64,000 nucleotides of DNA from Haliotis asinina (Eukaryota; Mollusca; Gastropoda; Lepetellida; Haliotidae). This document shows, piece after piece, positions 1 through 10,094 of this stretch. Below the pieces are notes generated by a model. The model did no database searches, was not told the DNA's origin, and saw only the letters and a list, made by a program, of their open reading frames with translations. Location of the stretch: the NCBI RefSeq assembly GCF_037392515.1, contig NC_090283.1, positions 15,871,501-15,935,500 on the forward strand. Reading direction: 5' to 3'. The first letter of the stretch is position 1, and each line of letters begins with the position of its first letter. The translations under genes and the position numbers were made by a program.

Positions 1-2
1 CA

Positions 3-629
3 GTTATTCAGAAATTTGGAAAAGGGACATTGTTAGCCAAAGCTGATATCAAGAGTGCTTTTCGATTAATGGTAGTATCTCCAAAAGATTTTGACTTACT
101 TGGCTTTGTGCTGGAGAATAAGTACTACTATGACAAGTGCCTCCCAATGGGCTGTAGTATTAGCTGTCACCTTTTTGAAAAGTTTTCGACTTTTATTGAA
201 TGGATGGTGAAGGATAGGGAGCAGTCAGGAGATACAATGCACTACCTGGACGATTTTCTGTTCAGTGGTCCTGCAGTTTCAGATGGTTGTCAGAGATCAT
301 TAGAGGCATTTTGTGATGTGTGTGAGGAGCTAGGTGTACCCATTGCAACTGAGAAGACGGTTTATCCAACAACGTCATTAGTCTTTCTTGGTCTGGAGCT
401 TGACAGTATGGCAATATCAATTAGGGTTCCAACAGAGAAATTAAACAAAGCTAGAGAAAAGATTGATGCAGTTTTGAATTCATCAAAAGTGAGATTGTTT
501 GAGATGCAATCTCTGGTTGGTTCACTAAACTTCCTGTGCAAGGCGGTGGCACCAGGGAGAGCATTTCTCCGGAGACTGATAAATTCCATGAAGGGTAGAA
601 AAAAGCACCACAGAATAAGGGTTACCTGA
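3..629 (+). pseudogene. Reverse transcriptase domain, partial, ends at in-frame stop
   Basis: The frame is open from the first bases of the window, so the protein begins upstream; the TTG at position 30 is not a real start. The first catalytic aspartate lies in the ADIKSAFR block at about nucleotides 45-68. The YLDD catalytic pair is at nucleotides 236-247, and the FLGLELDS block near 380-405 is the usual RT motif after it. These fit the RT of DIRS/Ngaro elements, which copies element RNA into cDNA. A TGA at 627-629 interrupts the frame, but the same frame continues with RNase H-like sequence, so the stop is probably a point mutation and the copy is broken here. Confidence 0.85.
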
Positions 630-1185
630 GGCATAAAAGAAGATCTGTTGACATGGCAGTCTTTTCTCACAGAATTTAATGGTAACACAATTATGCGTTC
701 AAAATGGTGGGAGTCAAGTGACACTTTGCAGCTGTTCACAGATAGTGCTGGGGGGAGAGGCCGAGGCTTCGGTGTTGGGAGTTGGGAGTTGGGCCAGCGA
801 GGCCTGGCCAGATGAATGGATTGACAGCGATTTGACCAAAAATATCACTCTTCTTGAATATTTCCCAATTGTTGTTGCCATTGAGGTATGGGGTCAGCGC
901 CTCAGTAATAGGAAAGTGCTGTTTCTATCAGATAACCAGGCAGTGGTGCAGATCATAAACTCTATGACGTCAAAGTGTGAAAGAGTTATGACCCTTGTAC
1001 GTCACCTTGTGCTCCGATGTCTGGAGTGGAACATTACAGTACGAGCTCAGTACATTGAAGGTAGACGCAATGGAATAGCAGACTCACTTTCTCGTTTTCA
1101 GTTGACCAGGTTCCGAAAGTTGGTGCCGAATGCAGACGAGAAAGCGACAACAATACCAGACAGAATTTGGAAGCTTGTGCAGTAG
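630..1185 (+). pseudogene. RNase H domain, frame-shifted by a 7-bp tandem duplication
   Basis: Downstream of the TGA the RT frame runs on to an RNase H start block (LFTDSAGG near 730-755). It is then lost in a run of three near-identical 7-mers at 774-794. The domain continues in another frame to the stop at 1185. That part includes SDNQAVVQIIN (active-site Asp) and EGRRNGIADSLSR, which matches the end of Ty3/DIRS-type RNase H (ADxLSR). Taking out one 7-mer would put both halves in one frame, so a slippage duplication is the likely lesion. The 3' end overlaps the recombinase frame by 19 bp, as often seen between element genes of this group. Confidence 0.8.
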
Positions 1186-2063
1186 AAGCCCAACGTTTAG
1201 TTAGTGCCTCATTATCAGCAAGCACAAAGAAAGCTTATGCAGCTGCACATAACTCATTTGTAAAGTTTTGCCAGTTTCATGGTATTAATGCAGGATTTCC
1301 AGTACAGCTGAATAACCTTGTATTATACTTATCCTCATTGTCGCTCAAGCAATATTCTCCAAGCACCCTGAACCTTCATGTATCAGCTCTAAGTTACCAA
1401 CACAAGTTAAGAGGTTTACCTGATGTCACAAATAATTTCTTTGTCCAAAAGATGTTGGAAGGAAGTAGGCGCTTAAACAAAAAGATTGACACGAGAGCCC
1501 CAATTACCTACAATATCTTGGTCCAATTACCGAAAGCATTGCAAGTTGTATGTGTTTCAACGTATGAAGCTACACTGTTTAAAGCTTGTTATGGCTTGGC
1601 ATTTTTTGGGCTATTTCGGGTTGGTGAGTTAGTTTTCAAAGATACCCTTCATGCAGATAGACCGCTAGGATTGAATGACGTACAAGTGGATAAATCGACC
1701 TTGTTGATAAGGCTACGATATTCAAAGACTGATCAAAAGGGTAAAAGTGTTACTTTGAGGATCAAGCAGGTACAGGGAAGTAATATGTGCCCAGTTAATT
1801 GCATGAAGAATTACCTCAGAATCAGGCCTGGGGTTGGCCCTTATTTATTTCAGCCCTACAATTCTCAACCATTAACAAGGTATCAATTTTCAGCTATGGT
1901 CTCCAGATGTGTCACATTCCTTGGGCTGAATCAAGCTGTTTACAAGTCTCACTCATTCAGAATAGGGGCAGCATCGACAGCAGCAGAAATGGGGGTACCA
2001 TTTGATAGTATTAGGAAATGGGGGAGATGGCATTCCAGTGCTTATGTGTCTTATGTTAGATAG
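1167..2063 (+). CDS. Tyrosine recombinase (integrase) of Ngaro-like element
   Basis: The open frame is 298 residues long. It has an N-terminal SAM-like/core-binding half and a C-terminal catalytic half. I see the box I arginine (LFRVGEL, R151), a lysine in the beta-hairpin region (KTDQKGK, about 187), HSFR (H262, R265), W288/H289 and the nucleophile Y296 in SYVR, so the R-K-H-R-(H/W)-Y set looks complete. Such enzymes integrate circular cDNA without target-site duplication. The start is uncertain: the track-style start is TTG within the RNase H overlap, and translation by frameshift or splicing from the upstream frame is possible. No internal stop is present, so this part may still be functional. 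Confidence 0.85.
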   Translation: MEACAVEAQRLVSASLSASTKKAYAAAHNSFVKFCQFHGINAGFPVQLNNLVLYLSSLSLKQYSPSTLNLHVSALSYQHKLRGLPDVTNNFFVQKMLEGSRRLNKKIDTRAPITYNILVQLPKALQVVCVSTYEATLFKACYGLAFFGLFRVGELVFKDTLHADRPLGLNDVQVDKSTLLIRLRYSKTDQKGKSVTLRIKQVQGSNMCPVNCMKNYLRIRPGVGPYLFQPYNSQPLTRYQFSAMVSRCVTFLGLNQAVYKSHSFRIGAASTAAEMGVPFDSIRKWGRWHSSAYVSYVR

Positions 2064-2164
2064 ATAAGATTCACATTTCAATTCTGCATAATACTCTATT
2101 ACCTTTTCCACGACCTATAACATGAGACATTTAAGTAAATTTATCTTGTTTACAATTGAACTGA

Positions 2165-2770
2165 GGAAAGTTTCTTTCAGATGTTTGGATCATTGGGTCA
2201 TCCTTCATTTATTGGGCTCAGAGACACAGTTCAAGGTTGAAGATAGGTAATCAGCTGGGGCTGGACATGGTAGGGCTCAGTGTTGTATGGCTTGGTAAAA
2301 GGGGGATGAAATGGGCTGAGCTGAAACCAGTCTTGTTGACAGAATTGAACAGGAGACCACCACCAAGTGTCATCTTGATACATCTGGGATCTAATGATCT
2401 TGGAAGGCAGCCAATCAAATCTCTTTTAAATAGTGTACAATCAGACATTGCTGAAATTGCAAATCTGTTGCAACACACTGTTCTTATTTGGTCCCAGATT
2501 TTCCCTAGACTATATTGGCATGGTGCAGAAAGTCACAGAGCTATGGAAAATGCAAGGAGGCGCCTGAATCGTGCAGGTATTAAAGCAGCATTGAGCTTTG
2601 GGGGCAGGGCAGTTAAGCATGCAATTACCTCAAGTGACACCGGTTTGTACAGAGAAGATAGGGTGCATTTGTCAGATGTGGGCAATGCTATATTTGTGAA
2701 TCCACTGCAGGAGAGTCTGGAGACGTTCCTAAGACAGGAGCAAATACAGTGTTTTTATGATGAGCGTTAG
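2165..2770 (+). CDS. SGNH/GDSL-type hydrolase domain of Ngaro-like element
   Basis: The frame is open from just after a TGA at 2162-2164 to 2770, about 201 residues. It contains SGNH block I as WIIGSSF (nucleophile Ser probably codon 2201-2203), block III as HLGSND, and block V as DRVHLSD (Asp and His of the triad). A TTG at 2237 would leave out block I, so the real start is upstream. No good ATG precedes block I, but a pyrimidine-rich tttctttcag tract ends at 2180. The domain may therefore be joined to the recombinase by splicing, which I infer only. SGNH hydrolases are esterases or lipases; their role in Ngaro elements is not established. Block I is atypical (GSS rather than GDS). Confidence 0.75.
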   Translation, partial: GKFLSDVWIIGSSFIYWAQRHSSRLKIGNQLGLDMVGLSVVWLGKRGMKWAELKPVLLTELNRRPPPSVILIHLGSNDLGRQPIKSLLNSVQSDIAEIANLLQHTVLIWSQIFPRLYWHGAESHRAMENARRRLNRAGIKAALSFGGRAVKHAITSSDTGLYREDRVHLSDVGNAIFVNPLQESLETFLRQEQIQCFYDER

Positions 2771-3077
2771 ATGTATCTAACCAGGTTGTTACTCAAGTTT
2801 CAGTTATTCCCAAATGGTATTTTTCGTTTGGGGTTTATTTTAGTTGCAAGTTGCAACACATACAGGATATTTCCCCAGACATAATTGTTTTTGGTTTTTA
2901 ACTATTTTACGGGGACATAGCTCTATTATTTAAGTGCTATCCCTTATCTGAATTACTACATATGTTCATGAACTACAAGTACGCATGCAAGTATTGGGGG
3001 AGCTGTGTTAGAGACACAATCCGTGGCGTAATACGTGCAGTCTGGGCACAGTAATTCGCTGACCGTGCATTGGAAAT

Positions 3078-3160
3078 GTACCATTGGGGTACCGTTTGTT
3101 GTACTATTGGAGTACCGTTTGTACCATTGGGGTACCGTTTTGTACTATTGGAGTACTGTT
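3078..3160 (+). repeat. Four 20-bp tandem units in the retroelement 3' region
   Basis: Four units of about 20 bp, each reading GTAC(C/T)ATTGG(G/A)GTACCGTTT, lie at 3078-3097, 3101-3120, 3121-3140 and 3142-3160. GTACC/GGTAC arms make each unit partly palindromic. Units alternate between the CCATTGGGG and CTATTGGAG forms, so the array probably grew by doubling a two-unit block. The position after the last coding block suggests a link to the element's terminal repeats. Confidence 0.8.
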
Positions 3161-3405
3161 AATACCCTTGCAGGTCAGTTTAGCATAATGTTAACATGCA
3201 TTGTGCACTTTAATTAGGCCTCTTTTGGTTTACCCTGGGAGGTTGTTTTCATTATTGCTGCGTGTCAAGGGAGTGATGGGGCTATTGGGGCTTCATCCTC
3301 TCAGTACATTCTGCCCTATGCTGTAAGGCCAGTAGTCTGTACATAGTTTAGGCCTAGCCCAGGCTGTAGGTGTTGCGCGACACTCTCGCTACCTTGTATT
3401 TCATG

Positions 3406-3411
3406 AATAAA
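3406..3411 (+). terminator. Poly-A signal of the Ngaro-like element
   Basis: AATAAA sits about 640 bp after the hydrolase stop and near the point where element-like sequence appears to end. It is the only canonical signal in this 3' region, but no transcript end can be seen. Confidence 0.5.
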
Positions 3412-3440
3412 ACCGTGGCCTTACTCCACATTTGAATGAA

Positions 3441-3884
3441 TTAGTCTTTTGTTCTTTGTTAGAGAAATTGTTCTTGAAATAACAAATAGTTATGTGTTCC
3501 GAGGCGTTTGACGGATTAAGCCAACCCTCAAACAATCCATGTTATTGTTTCTATATCAAACTGAATATCTGGAGCACACTGATCACATGGTATGCCAATG
3601 CTATGAGCCTCATCATATGACTGAAGACGTCATAAGCATTCAGCATAATAATCATATTGGTATTTAGTACCAGCATGTTGCACTGAAGAAAGTGGACTTA
3701 AACTCAATAAATTATTTGTAGTAAAGGTTATATTTTTCAAGTGTTGTGTAAGTGATACTGGTTCTTTGTCGCTGTTGCACTACACCAGACTAACCACATT
3801 TATCTGTTGTCTTGATAACATAACGTGGATTGGTTTAAAGGTAATGTGTATCTGTGAAGATGTTGTGAAGACTTTACCTTCAGA
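3441..3884. other. No gene or recognised repeat
   Basis: AT-rich sequence with stops in all frames. I see no motif beyond a few short inverted repeats. Confidence 0.5.
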
Positions 3885-4025
3885 ATCCATGCTTGTTATA
3901 AAAGGCTACTTACTGATCCGGACTCGCTGACTTGTCATTGAGACGTATATCCATTACTATCATCCGGTTGATCACTGGCTTGTGTGGTCCAAGTATTTAC
4001 AGGCCGCCATATAGGTTGAGTGCAA
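3885..4025 (+). mobile_element. Degenerate SINE-A fragment
   Basis: Matches the middle and right part of SINE-A (full copy at 7300-7572). It keeps the free-standing blocks CTCGCTGACTTG, GTTGATCACTGG, TATTTACAG and GCCGCCATATA in the right order, with heavy decay and no 3' ACTC tail. Confidence 0.7.
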
Positions 4026-6029
4026 CAGTTTGTCTTCACTAATGATGTCTTCACTGATGATGGAGAGGAAACCCGACAGCGACAATGGGCCACGCATTTT
4101 CATGAATCTATATGTGGCTGCTGTAGATGAGGAATTTTGTTCTTTTCCTTTGTATAACAGCAAAGTATATTAAGAATCTCGTGTATGACTCATTATTTAG
4201 GAACCTCTTTATTTAATATATTTGGGGGCTGGTAACATGCAGTACCACCGATATTGGTCACACATTCATTCATCTGACGAGACATACCAGATTTAAATGT
4301 CTGAGCAGCGATTTAACGGTCTGTGTCACAGTCTTCTTGCAGCACCTCACCAACTTCGCTCAAAGTGAAAGGCAACGTTTAACGTTTACAACAGCTCCGC
4401 AGAGAATGCTGGTAATTTGGATGAAAATGTGGGAGAACTTTCCAGTACAATGTCATCTACAAAATACACGCTAAACTCTAAAAACTGTTATCATTACTTC
4501 TAAATTATCTTCTAAAAGCGATTCCGTAAACTTCAGTGTTTCATTTTAATCTAGTTACTAACCAACCATCCAACACACACAATCCCTGCAATATTCAAAC
4601 ATGTTCTATCCCAACACAAAAATCATCTTTCGCAAAATATGGTATAAAATTCAGCGAACGATCCAACATAAATAATGTGTCTCTTTACATCATGTGATAA
4701 TATTTTACGATAGATGCTGTACGTTTTATAAAATCGTTACTGAATACAAAAAAGTATATTCAAATACAATACACGGATCGATATCTTTGTTCACATATCT
4801 AAAATGGTAGACGAACAACTTGGTGGGTGTAATATTTTTCAAACCTATAAATCTATAATCTACTCGTTGTGTACTGAAAATTGCACTTTCTTCTTGAACT
4901 CAACCCAAAAGTGTTACAGTCTATCTGTATTTTGTACGATAATTTAACTGTAATTAATCGTAAAAGATACATACCTCTACTAAATATGAAAACATCGGTA
5001 CAGAGTAAAGCTGTAAAGGATATGAATTTTTTACAGCTAAAAAATATTGTCAAACATGCTTCACATTACGAAGCAAAATGAAGCTAATATGTCATCTAAC
5101 TCTGACAAACGTTGAACACCCTTCATTGTTTACCTATTCCAAACACGTCAACATATCGATTAACAGGGGTTCCTACATAATATAATGTTTTTGGTATTTA
5201 GATTATTGGTTTTTGGTACCGCACTAATAGGTTGGCAACTACTTCCCACGGTTTTACAAACACTTTGTTGCTTATATTGATCGATAAAGGTCGGGAACTA
5301 GTTACCAGGCCCTAGTAACAAATTCCATTTAATATACACCACCCAAAAAAGTAGGTTACATTCCATTTTGGGTGCTTACCACCAGCCAGTGTCAATGCAT
5401 ATGAGAAAAACTAATATTTTTCCCTTAATTTCTCTTCATCACCTCTTTCCTCCTTGGCCTCATCTTTCGCATTTTTTCAGTCTTGAAAGTCCAATATCCC
5501 CTTCCCTTTTTAAATGGTAAATGGTAACACAGTTTCCAAACACGTCATATGTTTCAAGCGTTCATATGTGCAATGGAAGCTGTCAAAGCCGGCACCTGCT
5601 CAATCCGGCATGTTGTCAACACCGGCATAAAAACTCAGTCCCATCCGTGGTTTGTACATTCATCAACTCTATAATCCAGCACATTATCTAAACTGGATTA
5701 TTTATGCAATCTATTTCATCAGTTTCCATGGTAACATTAGAGTCATAAAAGAAATAAATGAATTTAACATGTGTAACTATTGTTGGGGTCGTTACGTTAA
5801 TTTTATAACTGTATTATGTGCAAGTCTCTGAACGTTTAAAATTTAGATGTTTTGTTTGGTGGAGACTGTTTAGCCAAAGACCTGCCCGGGTTATTTGCTG
5901 TAAGATTTGTAAGTTTCGTTCTCATTCTTGACACGGCGTATAGTAGATAGTGATTCATTATTTTTTATGCATCCAACAACATGGCTATAGATACACATGG
6001 ACATGATCATTTTCATCATTGACCGACAG
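4026..6029. other. Non-coding stretch
   Basis: No open frame longer than about 66 codons and no domain signal. The 5390-5500 part is related in inverted orientation to 8190-8270 (both share gatgaagagaaattaaggg), so it holds a piece of an older dispersed repeat. The rest is unexplained AT-rich DNA. Confidence 0.5.
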
Positions 6030-6183
6030 CGGCGGCGAGGTAGCCTAGGGGTTAAAGCGTTCGCTCATTAGGCTGAAGACCCGGGTTCGATTCCCCACGT
6101 GGACACAATATGTGAAACTCATTAAGGTGACCCCCGCCGTGTTTTGTGGGAATATTGTTAAACGCGTAGTAAAACTCACTCAG
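6030..6183 (+). mobile_element. tRNA-derived SINE (SINE-B)
   Basis: The tRNA-like head has a box A-like tagcctaggggttaaagc at 6041-6058 and a box B-like GGTTCGATTCC at 6084-6094. A body resembling GTGTGAA...CCCCCGCCGTG and a tail with GTAAAACTCACTCAG follow. Pol III would transcribe it and a LINE enzyme would copy it. It is not a tRNA gene, since no cloverleaf with a proper acceptor stem forms. The 3' tail is shared with SINE-A. Confidence 0.8.
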
Positions 6184-6230
6184 TTGTTTCAAAGGCATTT
6201 AGAAGTTGGAGGAATCAAACTAAAAGTGCT

Positions 6231-6305
6231 TTATGGTTCAACTTCTTTATTATACAAGGTCACAACGTTTCGAGACAGATTCCAGTCTCTTCTTCAGGTG
6301 AAGTG
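6231..6305 (+). repeat. Half of a foldback element
   Basis: Carries CAACTTCTTTATTA followed by an ACGTTTCGA block and a short hairpin (agactgg/ccagtct type). It is the same terminal pattern as the palindromic elements near 14.9, 26.45, 51.7 and 56.2 kb. The matching right arm is not obvious, so this copy is truncated. Confidence 0.55.
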
Positions 6306-7299
6306 AGGGTAAAACTAAAGGGTTGTAGTATATATACACATAACAGTAGACTGATAACACTGGGTAACAAGATATACAGGTTTCTATTAATTGATGTACA
6401 GGCTTCGATTGATAGGTAGGAACGCCAAAAATAACAAAACGGAAGCTCCTAGAAGCCATTGCAATCAAGCGGAACAATCCCTCAATCAACAGATACGGAG
6501 GTGTTTACTTACCCAATGCATGGAACCACCTTATCCTCAGTGACTAATCTTTTTCCAAACATCTTTACCTGTAACTCGTTAACCTAATCAACACAAGCCT
6601 TCACACCAATCAGTTGAAGCCTGTACATCTATCAATCGAAGCCTAATAAATCTACTATGTAATAATTACCCATTGTTTATTAACTTTGTGCGTAGCTGGA
6701 ACTATTTGCACTCGGTCACATGACTAAAGTTGTGCGGTCGTAATGCACCCGTTGAAATCTAAGAAAGAAGTTTCAACTGTTTTTGATCGGTTGCGATGAA
6801 TAGTGTTTATGTCCGACAGATAATATGTTGGTTGAAGTACTTTGGTCCTTTTTCTTTCCCCTTACTTACGCGTACCCCTGTTATGAATGCATAATACACC
6901 TTTTCTGTATGTTGAAACTTTTGCTGTTCAGTCGGGCCAGTTATGCCTGAAAGTTTCTAGCTGAAAATATAATTCACTAGATGGAAATTGGAATACGAGT
7001 ACGTTGCATCGCAAAGCTGTTAATATGATGAACATTATTATAAACCCATAATCCTGCATGATTTAAAAGTTGCAGAGAGTGGTGTAAATTAGAAAAAATC
7101 ACTACCTAGTCGGGCCAGTGACCGTGGAGATTTGCTGGTCCGACTAGAATTTTACTAGCCACGGAACAGTGGGGCAGTAGCTATTTCGCAAACTGGTGAC
7201 CACCATTCACTCGCTTCTTAAAGATGGTATTACACGTGACACCGTTTAGTATTATCTGTGTACCAAACGCAAAATGTTTCTAAGGTAGACAAGACTAGG
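6306..7299. other. Non-coding, short inverted repeats
   Basis: Copies of a gtacaggcttcgattgatag motif occur at about 6402 (forward) and as its complement near 6617-6644. A 12-bp stem AGTCGGGCCAG/CTGGTCCGACT lies near 7107-7146. No coding signal is seen. Confidence 0.45.
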
Positions 7300-7572
7300 G
7301 ACCCGTGAAGGTCCCGGGGTAGAATATGCCTTCAGCAACCCATGCTTACCACAAAAGGCGACTATGCTTGTCGTAAGAGGCGACTAACGGGATCAGGTGG
7401 TCAGGTTCGCTGACTTGGTTGACACATGTTATCGGTTCGCAATTGCGCAGATCGATGCTCATGTTGTTGGTAACTAGAATGTCTGGTCCAGACTCGATTA
7501 TTTACAGACTGCCGCCATATAGCTGGAATAGTGCTAAGTGCGGCGTAAAATTAAACTCACTCACTCACTCAC
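7300..7572 (+). mobile_element. SINE-A, full-length copy
   Basis: About 270 bp beginning acccgtgaaggtcccggggt and ending GCGTAAAATTAAACTCACTC. It serves here as the reference for the family. Landmarks in order: CCTTCAGCAACCCATGCTT, CTTGTCGTAAGAGGCGACTAA, CGCTGACTTGGTTGACACATG, GATCGATGCTCATGTTG, GTCTGGTCCAGACTCGATTA, GCCGCCATATAGCTGGAATA. I cannot find clear Pol III boxes, so the class is by analogy of size, tail and copy number. Confidence 0.85.
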
Positions 7573-8941
7573 AATACAAGGTATTCTTTTGCACAGGCGT
7601 TTTAAGTCTATATACATGCGGAAATGATTACGTTGTGAAGCAGGACTTAGATCAGGTAGTTTAGGAAAACCATTGTGTTTCGACAAAACTTATATCGCAG
7701 ATTTTACCCTTCTCTCTTTAACGCAGGATGGGAATTATTTCGACGCTATTTTTCCATGCCTGTGTTAGTTATCTATCTATATACCCATCACAAAAATATA
7801 ATCATCATCTTACAATTTCTATCAATCGTTCTAATGTTTGTGGAACATTATTGTATACACAAGCATATCGATGTTACGTTTTGAAAAAGATTCATTTTTA
7901 TGTCAACACAACTGCACCATTTGTTCAGATCATTAAACTATCTCCGCCAAACACTGGAAGAACTTTAACTTTCAAAGAACATGTTTTTGGTTTTTTTTGC
8001 ACAGTGCAACACAAGTGACGGTCTTTGTATAGTGGTTTTGAAAAGGAATAGATATGTGTTAAGAGTGTTAATGCGATGTGGTCCTGCAATTAGATGTGCT
8101 TGAGAAGTGCTATTGCACTTTACATTTTTTCGTAGGTAGTGAACATGTTTTACATACGACATATGCCATTCAGAAAGGTCGGGGATATCGGATTTTCAAA
8201 ACTGATAAAATGGAAATGACGGAGTGAAAGATGAAACAGGTGATGAAGAGAAATTAAGGGAAAATGTGACAGTTCATTCCATTCCTTTGGAAATGTTTCA
8301 TCTATATGGATACATATTGCTATTTCTCATATGCACTGGCTTATGGTGTGCATGCAAAATGGAATATCCCCTATTTTAATGGCATATCTTTATACATTAT
8401 CGCAGGCTACGTTGTCTTGACGCTTGTTAACGTTTTGCGCCCGAAAGCAACACTCAATATTCCACCTTTATGGCGGAATATGACACTATAAATTATCGTG
8501 TTTGACCTGACAATCAAGTGATAAACAACATGGGCATCCATTCATGCATGTCAGTGTTCACGAATAGCGTCTGACCCTTTGACAAATCTGGCAGATTCAT
8601 CAGTGGTCAGACAGAAATCACCAACCCGACAGCACCAGTGTCTGACTTGCAATGTCTTTGTGTGAAGTTGTTATTTGCGGCAAGTGGCACTTGTTTGCTG
8701 TTAAGAAATCTTATGTTTGTTGTCTTATAATGTTAATAATTTCAATGCCAGTTACAAGCAATATCAAATCCGAAACGTTTGTAAACTTTTTTCTGTGGGT
8801 CCTGTGAATTTTCAGTGGGTCGGACAGATATCTGAAACTTACAGGATCCAATGTCCCGTTACTTTGAAAAACCATCGTGAACACTGGCACGTAGAATACG
8901 ACTTACATCAATTTGTTTTTCAAAACAGTACATGAGTATTG
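7573..8941. other. Non-coding stretch
   Basis: Short frames only. The segment 8190-8270 is an inverted relative of 5390-5500. No splice-flanked coding block is recognised. Confidence 0.45.
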
Positions 8942-9210
8942 AACATGGAGGATACTAAACGACCTTCCGTAAAAATGATATTTCACGGACGCGAGTTTAG
9001 TATTCAGTTTATTACTCGCCAACATATATTGACAGAAACTGCCACGAAATTCCCTACAGTGTGGGGACTCTCAGCTTTCCGCGAGTCAAGCAAGGTCTAG
9101 TCAAATTGCGACATCGGCATTAGCATTGTGACGTCACAACTTTGAACCATTTTGACGTCATACGTCAAGCGGTATTACACTAGTGCAATATTGCCGTAAA
9201 AATATTACAC
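8942..9210 (+). repeat. Dispersed repeat, inverted copy at 27.1-27.4 kb
   Basis: Landmarks GAGGATACTAAACGACCTTCC, GCGAGTTTAGTATTC, CCGCGAGTCAAG, CATACGTC and AATATTGCCGTAAAAATATTACAC appear in the same order, reverse-complemented, at 27112-27440. Two perfect TGACGTCA palindromes lie inside at 9129-9136 and 9153-9160. Confidence 0.7.
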
Positions 9211-9303
9211 TTAGGAGATAATATATCACTTAGGAGATAATATTACACTTGGGAGGGGAATATTTCATTTGAAACCTCCGGCTGACGCCGTCGGTTCCAA
9301 ATG

Positions 9304-9752
9304 CATTCCCGTGCTTCAAATACTCAATAAAACCCGGAAATCGGCCAACACATGATGTTTATCGACATTGTAAACACAAAAGTAAACCAAAGGGTTTTAG
9401 TGTCTGCACTCGTTTACATCGAATACGGATACAGCAGTGAAGTGTCATCAGCTGGCCGTTTCAGCTGGTTCCCATGGTAGCATCTGGAGCTGCTCATTTG
9501 TGACGTCATTCTAATATTACGTCACAATATGATTTGAATGACGTCACCACTGTTGATGACACAACAAAACAATTGTTAACGTGTCAATACGCGGTGAATA
9601 GTCTTTCAGTTTCCGGGAATCTAATACCATTTAATCATGTTTTTCAACCAATCAGATTACAGAACACAGTAACTTTTGGTTTACAGTTAGGAGATGTACA
9701 TCATGTGTGGGCCACTTTCTGGGTGTTATTGAGTATTTGAAGCACGGGAATG
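9304..9752. mobile_element. Terminal-inverted-repeat element (MITE-like), 449 bp
   Basis: The left end begins cattcccgtgcttcaaatac and the right end is its exact reverse complement over about 26 bp. There is no open frame for a transposase, so it would be non-autonomous. TGACGTCA sites lie at 9501-9508 and 9539-9546. Its left two thirds recur next door at 9794-10094. Confidence 0.75.
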
Positions 9753-9821
9753 CATTTGGAACCGACAGCGTCAGTCGGAGGTTTCAAATGAAACATTCCC
9801 GTGCTTCAAATACTCAATAAC
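9725..9821. repeat. 97-bp palindrome with 28-bp perfect arms
   Basis: Arms 9725-9752 and 9794-9821 are perfectly complementary over 28 bp. Part of the 41-bp spacer is itself self-complementary (catttggaaccgac / gtcggaggtttcaaatg). It forms where the right end of one TIR element faces the left end of the next. Confidence 0.85.
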
Positions 9822-10094
9822 AACCGGAAATCGGCCAACACATGATGTTTATCGACATTGTAAACACAAAAGTTAACCGAGGGATTTTACTGTCAGCACT
9901 CGTTTACATCGAGTACGGGTACAGCAGTGAAGTGTCATCAGAAGGCCGTTCAGCTGATTCCCATGGTAGTGTCTGGATTTGTAACGTCATTCTGACTTTA
10001 TGTCACAATATGATTTGAATGACGTCACCACTGTTGATGACTCAACAAAACAATTGTTTGCGAGGTTTCAACATGTCAATACTCAGTGAATAGA
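9794..10094 (+). mobile_element. Second, right-truncated copy of the TIR element
   Basis: Direct copy of 9304-9605, offset by about 490 bp, with scattered substitutions and small indels. The right inverted terminus is missing. TGACGTCA recurs at 10020-10027. Confidence 0.75.

Larger units (their letters stand above)
1..3440 (+). mobile_element. Ngaro-like tyrosine-recombinase retrotransposon, 5' end outside window
   Basis: Four coding blocks in the order reverse transcriptase, RNase H, tyrosine recombinase, SGNH hydrolase lie on one strand, followed by about 650 bp of untranslated sequence with a poly-A signal. RT-RNaseH-tyrosine recombinase is the hallmark of DIRS-group elements, and an SGNH-type hydrolase is known from some Ngaro elements, so Ngaro is the best fit. 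No methyltransferase-like domain, typical of DIRS proper, is seen. The left end is off the window and the right boundary is my estimate from the poly-A signal. The recombinase and hydrolase frames are open while the RT/RNase H part carries one stop and one 7-bp duplication, so this copy is lightly damaged and looks young. Confidence 0.8.

Noticed and set aside
2237..2239. TTG start for the hydrolase
   Set aside because: It would remove the nucleophile block, which is in frame just upstream.
6030..6105. tRNA gene
   Set aside because: Box A and B are present, but the body and ACTC tail show a SINE and no cloverleaf forms. The same holds for 30671, 40096, 12870-12940 and 63925-64000.
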